A DNA stretch of 20,764 bases, from NCBI GenBank assembly GCA_004524425.1, contig SDNN01000032.1, forward strand, positions 1 through 20,764. Reading direction: 5' to 3'. Shown here in pieces: positions 15,446-20,764 of the stretch (positions are counted from its first letter, which is position 1; each line of letters starts with the position of its first letter). Below the pieces are notes generated by a model. That model was given only the letters and a program-made list of their open reading frames with translations. It made no database searches and was not told where the DNA came from. This DNA comes from Promethearchaeota archaeon (GTDB taxonomy: Archaea > Asgardarchaeota > Lokiarchaeia > Sigynarchaeales > SOKP01). The position numbers and the translations under genes are program-made.

Positions 15446-16735
15446 ATGAAAGCAGTAATACTTGCAGCGGGGGAAGGCAAGCGATTAAGGCCAATTACCT
15501 CCTCTCGACCAAAGCCAATGATACCTATCGCGGGGAAACCATTATTAGAACATACGATTTTAGGACTGAAAGAGGCGGGAATTGATGAAATATTACTTAT
15601 CGTGGGGTATAAAGAGGAAGTAATTAAAGAATATTTTAGGAATGGAGTTGAGAAATTTAACCTTAAAATTGAATACATTACTCAAGAGGAATATTTAGGA
15701 ACCGCTCACGCGTGTGCTTATGCAAAAGATTTCGTAAAAGATGAATCGTTTTTAATGATGTATGGAGATATTTTAGTAGATCCTATCGTTTTTAGAGAAT
15801 TAGTCCGGGAATTCAATCAAAAAGAAGTGGATGGTCTGATCTCCTTGTTCGAAGCAGAAAATCCACAGGATTACGGTATAATTACGCTTGATTCCAAGGG
15901 ATTTGTTGAAAAAATTACCGAAAAACCATCTCCAGAATTAAATTTAGGAAATTTAGCCAATGCTGGAATCTTTCTCTTTAAACCTTTGATTTTTCGTGCT
16001 ATTGAAAAAACCAAAAAATCAGTCAGGGGTGAATATGAATTTACAGATTCCATGGAATTGTTAATTTTCGATTTAAATGGAGAAATAGCCGGGTATATCA
16101 TAAAAGATTTTTTCTGGAGCGATATTGGTTTACCATGGCAATTATTGGACGCAAATAATTTTCTCTTGGAAAAAATCGAAGACAAGATTTTAGGAAATGT
16201 TGAACCTAACGTTAACATATCAGGTTTAGTTCATGTTGGAAAAAGAGCCACCATTAGATCTGGTTCTTACATACAAGGGCCATGTTTTATAGGAGAAAAT
16301 ACGATAATTGGACCAAATGCCTTTATAAGACCTAATAGCTTTATTGATAAAAATTGCATTATTGGAATGAGTGAAATTAAATCTTCCATGATCTTTTCAA
16401 ATTCGAATTTACCCCACTTTAATTATATTGGTGATTCGATCATCTGTGAAAATGTCAATTTAGGTGCTGGAACAATGGTTGCAAATTTAAGGCTTGACGA
16501 GGAAAACATAAAGGTAAATATAAAAGGAAAAAAAGTGGACTCCAAGCGAACAAAATTTGGTACCATAATCGGACCGAATGTTAAAACAGGCATAAATGTC
16601 AGTATAATGACTGGGAAGATTATTAATGAGAATTCAACGATCGGAGCCCAAACCTTAGTTATTGAAGATGTAGCACCTAATACCCTTTATTATCAAGACC
16701 CTAGCAAAAATATTATTGAAAAGAGATTGGATTAA
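15446..16735 (+). CDS. glmU: GlmU-like bifunctional sugar-1-phosphate nucleotidyltransferase / acetyltransferase
   Basis: The product has 429 residues. The N-terminal Rossmann domain (1-235) starts MKAVILAAGEGKRLRPITSSRPKP, the nucleotide-binding signature with catalytic Arg and Lys. YGDIL (106-110) marks the metal/sugar-phosphate site. Residues 250-410 form a left-handed beta-helix with hexapeptide repeats; PHFNYIGDS (323-331) carries the likely acetyltransfer His324, and LGAGTMVANLR (339-349) matches the GlmU acetyl-CoA loop. This arrangement is like the archaeal enzyme from Sulfolobus (ST0452). It would acetylate GlcN-1-P and couple GlcNAc-1-P to UTP, giving UDP-GlcNAc. GlmS nearby supports that role; glucose-1-phosphate/dTTP activity is a possible side reaction. 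The single ATG at 15446 is the start. Confidence 0.88.
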   Translation: MKAVILAAGEGKRLRPITSSRPKPMIPIAGKPLLEHTILGLKEAGIDEILLIVGYKEEVIKEYFRNGVEKFNLKIEYITQEEYLGTAHACAYAKDFVKDESFLMMYGDILVDPIVFRELVREFNQKEVDGLISLFEAENPQDYGIITLDSKGFVEKITEKPSPELNLGNLANAGIFLFKPLIFRAIEKTKKSVRGEYEFTDSMELLIFDLNGEIAGYIIKDFFWSDIGLPWQLLDANNFLLEKIEDKILGNVEPNVNISGLVHVGKRATIRSGSYIQGPCFIGENTIIGPNAFIRPNSFIDKNCIIGMSEIKSSMIFSNSNLPHFNYIGDSIICENVNLGAGTMVANLRLDEENIKVNIKGKKVDSKRTKFGTIIGPNVKTGINVSIMTGKIINENSTIGAQTLVIEDVAPNTLYYQDPSKNIIEKRLD

Positions 16736-16788
16736 TTTATTATTTACTCCTAATTGTAAATTCATGTCATTTAATTTGAAAAGAAATA

Positions 16789-16799
16789 TTTATTATAAA
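16789..16799 (+). promoter_or_regulatory. TTTATTATAAA element upstream of the second beta-helix gene
   Basis: This is the third copy of the 11-base element, 95 nt upstream of the start at 16894. Here the distance allows a normal promoter with a leader. The bases that follow (ATGGAAA) also match the 9484 copy apart from one extra A. Confidence 0.35.
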
Positions 16800-16893
16800 A
16801 TGGAAATTTTATTTAGAGACGAGATTAGAACCATATAAAACTCTCAGAACACTTTAATAATTTCATGAACAATATGAAAGGAGAAATATTAAA

Positions 16894-18147
16894 ATGGAAA
16901 TTGATAAGAATTCATTAATAACTGCTTTGATTGGGAAAGGAGTAAAGATTCCGAATCCCGCATCCGTGGAAATTGGGGAGGAGGTGGATATCAACAAGAT
17001 ATCAGCTGAAGATGTAATTATTCATGCTGGTTGTAAAATTTTTGGTAAAAAGACGCTTATCATGCCTGGAGTTAAATTGGGTGAAAGATCACCCGTTACA
17101 ATTAAAAATTGTCAACTGGGCAAGAATGTCGAGTTAAAAGGAGGTTATTTTGAAGAATCTACATTTCTCGACTCTGCAAACATAGGAGATGGCGCTGAGG
17201 TTCGGGAAGGATGTTTATTGGAAGAGCAAGCGAATGGAGCACACACCACTGGTCTCAAACAAACCATATTATTTCCTTTTGTTACTTTAGGAAGCATTAT
17301 TAATTTTTGTGATATATTAATGGCAGGAGGGACAGATAGGAGCAATCATAGTGAAGTAGGGAGTTCATATATTCACTTTAATTACACTCCTAATCAAGAT
17401 AAAGCGACTGCTTCTTTAATCGGTGATGTTGCGCGCGGAGTCATGCTCAATCAACCTCCCATTTTTTTAGGAGGGCAAGGGGGATTAGTAGGGCCAAGTC
17501 GGATAGGTTTTAACACGGTAATTGCTGCAGGGGTCATATATCGTGGAGATTGTCCTCAAGGTAATAAACTTTTAATGGGCAAGGAATCTACAAAGGATGA
17601 CATTGATTTCCATCCTGGAGTTTATTGGAGCATTAAACGACGAGTTATCAATTGTATTGAATATATTGCTAATATAATCGCTCTAAGGCAGTGGTATCGG
17701 AATGTCCGTATCAAATTTTATCAAGAAAGTAATTTAGAAAAGCTGCTTTATGAAGGGGCACTTGAAAAACTTGATATTATATATAAGGAGAGAGTAAAAA
17801 GATTTAAAGCACTATGCAGCAAGATGGAAAGATCCATCAAGACATATAAATCCGTGATGGGCACTGAAGCATCATTGGAGCTCATTAATCAGAAAAAAGA
17901 GCTTTTAGAGAACATGGAGAACATAGAAGATGAATTTAACGCTTCATTAACATTTTCTGGAGATCAGAAAAAGAGAGAGGAGTTCCTAAAGAAAATCGAT
18001 ATGATAATTGAAAAGATAGGCCTAAATTATATTCAAGTAATAAAAAATTTCGATGAAAATGAAGTAGAACTGGGAATAGCCTGGTTAGAGGGCATCGTTG
18101 AAAATGCAAAAATCGCCGTGTTACGACATCTTCCATCATTTAAGTAA
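16894..18147 (+). CDS. Left-handed beta-helix protein related to GlmU acetyltransferase domains, with helical C terminus
   Basis: The product has 417 residues. Residues about 15-235 are hexapeptide-type repeats of a left-handed parallel beta-helix. The segment KATASLIGDVARGVMLNQPP and IFLGGQGGLVGPSRIGF (170-206) is very distinctive of a family often labelled GlmU-related or UDP-GlcNAc pyrophosphorylase. There is no GxGxRL nucleotidyltransferase motif, so that label is not supported here. Residues about 245-417 are helical with a coiled-coil-like stretch (KLDIIYKERVKRFKALCSKM). A strong AAAGGAG lies 10 nt before the ATG. Placement after GlmU suggests acyl transfer to a sugar or sugar-nucleotide, but the acceptor and donor are unknown. 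Confidence 0.75.
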   Translation: MEIDKNSLITALIGKGVKIPNPASVEIGEEVDINKISAEDVIIHAGCKIFGKKTLIMPGVKLGERSPVTIKNCQLGKNVELKGGYFEESTFLDSANIGDGAEVREGCLLEEQANGAHTTGLKQTILFPFVTLGSIINFCDILMAGGTDRSNHSEVGSSYIHFNYTPNQDKATASLIGDVARGVMLNQPPIFLGGQGGLVGPSRIGFNTVIAAGVIYRGDCPQGNKLLMGKESTKDDIDFHPGVYWSIKRRVINCIEYIANIIALRQWYRNVRIKFYQESNLEKLLYEGALEKLDIIYKERVKRFKALCSKMERSIKTYKSVMGTEASLELINQKKELLENMENIEDEFNASLTFSGDQKKREEFLKKIDMIIEKIGLNYIQVIKNFDENEVELGIAWLEGIVENAKIAVLRHLPSFK

Positions 18148-18181
18148 AATGATTTTTGTCAATACAACTCATGATTAACGG

Positions 18182-20035
18182 TTAATGAACCGTCACTGTT
18201 TTTGACAGATTCAAAGGTTTATCGGGATCTAAATCATGGGCTAAAGCAGCATAATAAGCTAATAGCTGTAAAGCTGTGACGAAAGTGATGGGGCTAAATA
18301 AATTGTGATATTTATCGGCAGGTTGGGGGATCCGAATGGTGATATCACTTAATTCAGTTATTTTGACGTCACTTTCCACAACAACTGATATAATCGTGCC
18401 TCCTCTCGCTTTGAATTCCATGACATTGCCAACTAAGCGTTTATAAGTCTCATCCGGTGGGGCAATAAATATAATCGGAAAGCCTTCCCTTACCAAAGAA
18501 ATCGGCCCATGTTTGGCAGAAGCAGCAGAATAGCCTTCAATGAAACGACATGCCACCTCTTTTAATTTAAGCCCCCCTTCTTTCGCTGTTGCTATAGATA
18601 TGCCTCGTGCTAAGAAAAAATAGTTTAAATTCTTCTCTAAATTATTGACAATATATTTTATTAAGGTCACATTTTTTTTAAGAAACGTCTCAATTATTTG
18701 AGGGGTGGAATTTAGAGCATCATAATATTTTTTAATTTCATCAGAAGAGTCTACTTTTTTCATTTTTGCAATTTCCAAGGCAATTAAAGCCAGGGTTAGC
18801 ACTTGAGTACTGTATGTTTTTGTCGCAGCAACCCCAATCTCGGGTCCCGCTTGAGTTATAATGACATGATCTGAATATCTGGTTATTGATGATCCCACCA
18901 CGTTAGTGATTGCCAAAATAGTGACATTTTTTTTCTTCTTCGCCCATCGGATTGCTTCAATAGTGTCAATAGTTTCACCTGACTGAGATATCACGATAAT
19001 TACTGAATTATCTTTTAAGCTATTAGAAAATTGAGTTTTAAATTCTGAACATTCCATTTCTTGGATGTATTTCCCTAAAAATTTCGTTATCATGAATTTT
19101 CCCGCTAAAGCAGCATAATAAGAGGTTCCTGCAGCTGTAATATAAATATTGTCTGCTGAAATGAGAGCATTGGCAAAATTTTTTAAGAGATCTTTTGAAA
19201 TCATCATGGTTCGCCTTAATGCACGTGGTTCTTCGTATATTTCCTTCAACATGAAGTGATCAAAGCCCCCTTTTTCAGCAGCATCTATTTGCCATTTGAT
19301 GGTCTGTAATTCCTTTTTAATTTTAGCATTGTTATTCTTGAGATTAAAAAATTCGACTTCACCAGCTTTCAACACTGCGAGCTCATGATCATCCATTATA
19401 TAACATTTTCTGGTCAATGGCAAGAAAGCAGGAATATCAGAGGCACAATAAGTCGTTTTTCCTTTCTCTATGCCAATAACTAAGGGAGATTCTTTCCGAA
19501 CAACAATGATCGTGTTTGGATTTTTAGCATGACAAATGGCAAGCGCGTAAGCACCTTTACATTTGTCTAACGCTTCAATAGTGGCATTTTTAAGATCCAA
19601 TCCATTTTTCATTGATTCTTCAATCAAATGAGGGATGACTTCAGTATCGGTATCAGATCTAAAAACATGACCTCTTGACATGAGCTCTTTTCGTAGTTCC
19701 ATGAAATTGTCAATGATTCCATTATGAACTACGGCAATTTCATTCGAGCAATCGAGATGTGGATGACTATTTTCTTTTGTAGGAGGTCCATGGGTAGCCC
19801 ATCTAGTATGAGCAAGAGCCAATTTGGAATCTTCTGGAAAATCAGTTAAATCTATTTTTTTCACAATATCTTCAATTTTTCCAGAGTCTTTTTTGACATA
19901 TAAGTTAGAATTTGACTGTGCAACTATTCCACATGAATCATAGCCACGATATTCCAGACGCTTGATTCCCTCAAGAATCATTTTTCCCATGGGAATATCC
20001 GGTTGATTAGTTATAATTCCAAAAATCCCGCACAT
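18182..20035 (-). CDS. glmS: Glutamine:fructose-6-phosphate aminotransferase (isomerizing)
   Basis: The product has 617 residues, the normal full length. It makes glucosamine-6-phosphate from fructose-6-phosphate and glutamine. Cys2 (MCGIFG) is the N-terminal nucleophile after Met removal. The glutaminase domain has RLEYRGYDSCG, HTRWATHGPP (76-85) and VVHNGIIDN (102-110). Two SIS domains follow: AAGTSYYAALAG (301-312), SQSGETIDT (350-358), and KEGGLKLKEVA and SAKHGPISL (507-514). The C-terminal tail NLSKTVTVH keeps the sugar-binding Lys612; the usual last residue is Glu rather than His. The gene converges with the beta-helix gene (34-nt gap) and diverges from NagB. No glmS ribozyme is evident in the 133-nt upstream gap. 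Confidence 0.96.
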   Translation of the reverse strand: MCGIFGIITNQPDIPMGKMILEGIKRLEYRGYDSCGIVAQSNSNLYVKKDSGKIEDIVKKIDLTDFPEDSKLALAHTRWATHGPPTKENSHPHLDCSNEIAVVHNGIIDNFMELRKELMSRGHVFRSDTDTEVIPHLIEESMKNGLDLKNATIEALDKCKGAYALAICHAKNPNTIIVVRKESPLVIGIEKGKTTYCASDIPAFLPLTRKCYIMDDHELAVLKAGEVEFFNLKNNNAKIKKELQTIKWQIDAAEKGGFDHFMLKEIYEEPRALRRTMMISKDLLKNFANALISADNIYITAAGTSYYAALAGKFMITKFLGKYIQEMECSEFKTQFSNSLKDNSVIIVISQSGETIDTIEAIRWAKKKKNVTILAITNVVGSSITRYSDHVIITQAGPEIGVAATKTYSTQVLTLALIALEIAKMKKVDSSDEIKKYYDALNSTPQIIETFLKKNVTLIKYIVNNLEKNLNYFFLARGISIATAKEGGLKLKEVACRFIEGYSAASAKHGPISLVREGFPIIFIAPPDETYKRLVGNVMEFKARGGTIISVVVESDVKITELSDITIRIPQPADKYHNLFSPITFVTALQLLAYYAALAHDLDPDKPLNLSKTVTVH

Positions 20036-20093
20036 GAGTCAGGCTTAAATTAGAGTTTAAAAATAAAAAAGAAATAAAAATTTATTAATTTTG

Positions 20094-20104
20094 CTTTATA
20101 TAAG
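20094..20104. promoter_or_regulatory. Symmetric TATA-like element between divergent glmS and nagB
   Basis: CTTTATATAAG contains the perfect palindrome TTATATAA (20096-20103). It is 64-70 nt from both the glmS start (20035) and the nagB start (20169). As archaeal TATA boxes are near-symmetric, this single site could drive either direction, or two overlapping promoters could compete for it. Confidence 0.45.
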
Positions 20105-20168
20105 ATTGTAAAACTAATATTAATCGATATAATTTAGTTATAACTACATTTCAAGAAAACTATCATGA

Positions 20169-20764
20169 ATGATTGTCATGCCCATTAAAGTAATTATCAC
20201 AAAACATTTTGATCACATGAGCGAAATATCTGCAGAGATTGTCAAAGATATCATCATTCAGACTCTTAAGAGTCAAGATGAATGTGTATTAGGACTCGCA
20301 ACGGGAAATTCACCCACCGGACTTTATAAACAATTAGCAAAGATGGCCAATGCTGGAGAGTTCGATTGCGGACGGATTAGATCTTTTAATCTAGATGAAT
20401 ACATTGGCCTTCCTGAGAATAATTGCCAGCAACGAACCATTCATCCAGAAAGCTATTGTTATTTCATGATTCAAGAATTTTTCAGCTTACTTGATAAAAA
20501 ATTCATTGAAGCCTGCGTTCCCTATGGATGTTTGATTGATCAAGAGAAATTCATAAGGGAATTAGATAAACATCCTGACGATTTCATTGAATTAGGAAAA
20601 AGTGCGGGAAAATCGATCGTGATTAAAGATAATCCCACCTCAGAATATTTATCTTGGATCCGTAGTACATTACAAGAGGAATATGTTCAAAAAATTGAAA
20701 ATTCCGGGGGAATTGATTTGCAAATCATAGGAGTAGGTGGAAGGGGTCATGTTGCATTCCATGA
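20169..20764 (+). CDS. NagB-like glucosamine-6-phosphate deaminase (partial, runs off the right edge)
   Basis: About 198 residues are visible. Motifs are LGLATGNSPTGLYKQL (phosphate loop), FNLDEYIGLP with the Asp that shuttles the proton (E. coli Asp72), PESYCYFM, and IGVGGRGHVAFHE at the edge, matching the active-site GxGxxGHIAFNEP. The E. coli Asp141 position holds Arg (GGRGH) while the His and the final Glu remain. The stretch between the DEY motif and this loop is about 45 residues longer than in E. coli NagB. The enzyme would convert glucosamine-6-phosphate to fructose-6-phosphate and ammonia, or run in reverse. Both ATG 20169 and 20178 are possible starts after an in-frame TGA; there is no ribosome-binding site. 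The substitution leaves room for a related function. Confidence 0.8.
   Translation, partial: MIVMPIKVIITKHFDHMSEISAEIVKDIIIQTLKSQDECVLGLATGNSPTGLYKQLAKMANAGEFDCGRIRSFNLDEYIGLPENNCQQRTIHPESYCYFMIQEFFSLLDKKFIEACVPYGCLIDQEKFIRELDKHPDDFIELGKSAGKSIVIKDNPTSEYLSWIRSTLQEEYVQKIENSGGIDLQIIGVGGRGHVAFH

Noticed and set aside
16865..16921. Small upstream open frame overlapping the beta-helix gene start
   Set aside because: It is about 18 codons in another frame and uses the region of the true gene's ribosome-binding site; no evidence of translation.
18174..18186. ATTAAC-G-GTTAAT inverted repeat at the glmS stop
   Set aside because: It has short six-base arms with a one-base centre, cannot fold as a hairpin, and is likely chance in AT-rich DNA.
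20036..20168. glmS ribozyme or riboswitch upstream of glmS
   Set aside because: The 133-nt gap is AT-rich with no conserved core visible; such ribozymes are bacterial.

Overview
The window is AT-rich archaeal DNA, most likely from an Asgard archaeon of the Lokiarchaeia type. Three things point there: an A-type (archaeal V-like) ATP synthase operon with an H/G-type stalk subunit, a Ras/Rab-like small GTPase with a WDIGGQ switch and an N-terminal zinc-binding domain, and 2-hydroxyacyl-CoA dehydratase genes. The lineage is an inference; no rRNA or tRNA gene is present to anchor it. I see no CRISPR array, insertion sequence or phage gene.

Left part (1-5321, minus strand). A PhoU-like (DUF47) gene is followed by A-type ATPase genes in the transcribed order K-C-H-F-E-A, with A running off the left edge. 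H and F overlap by 1 nt and E and A by 14 nt. The order is shuffled relative to the common archaeal order and no subunit I gene is next to K. Subunit E has no ATG, GTG or TTG where its N terminus should be; the reading frame fits an ATA start 8 nt after a good Shine-Dalgarno sequence.

Middle part (5447-13640). A VIT/CCC1-like membrane protein is split by an apparent one-base frameshift. A redox-enzyme module follows, all on the plus strand: an ATP-dependent activator (HgdC/BcrA type), a 375-residue HgdB/BcrC-like subunit, the small GTPase, and two tandem ~450-residue HgdA/BcrB-like paralogues. Together they could form one or two radical 2-hydroxyacyl-CoA dehydratases or benzoyl-CoA-reductase-like enzymes. 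A convergent gene encodes an unrecognised coiled-coil protein with a disordered linker and a short conserved-looking C-terminal tail. A MaoC-type enoyl-CoA hydratase gene is divergent to it and would suit acyl-CoA metabolism.

Right part (13805-20764). This is a sugar-phosphate and amino-sugar region: an intracellular GH13 glycosidase, a GlmU-like bifunctional nucleotidyltransferase/acetyltransferase, a second left-handed beta-helix protein without the nucleotidyltransferase domain, GlmS (minus strand), and a divergent NagB-like glucosamine-6-phosphate deaminase cut by the right edge. GlmS and NagB catalyse opposing steps at glucosamine-6-phosphate and share one intergenic region with a single symmetric TATA-like element between them. 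GlmS plus the GlmU-like protein cover most of the route to UDP-GlcNAc; a GlmM is not in the window.

There is no gene-free stretch longer than 300 bases once the E subunit is extended upstream; the intergenic gaps are 30-250 bases and hold mainly AT-rich promoter-like sequence and T-tracts.
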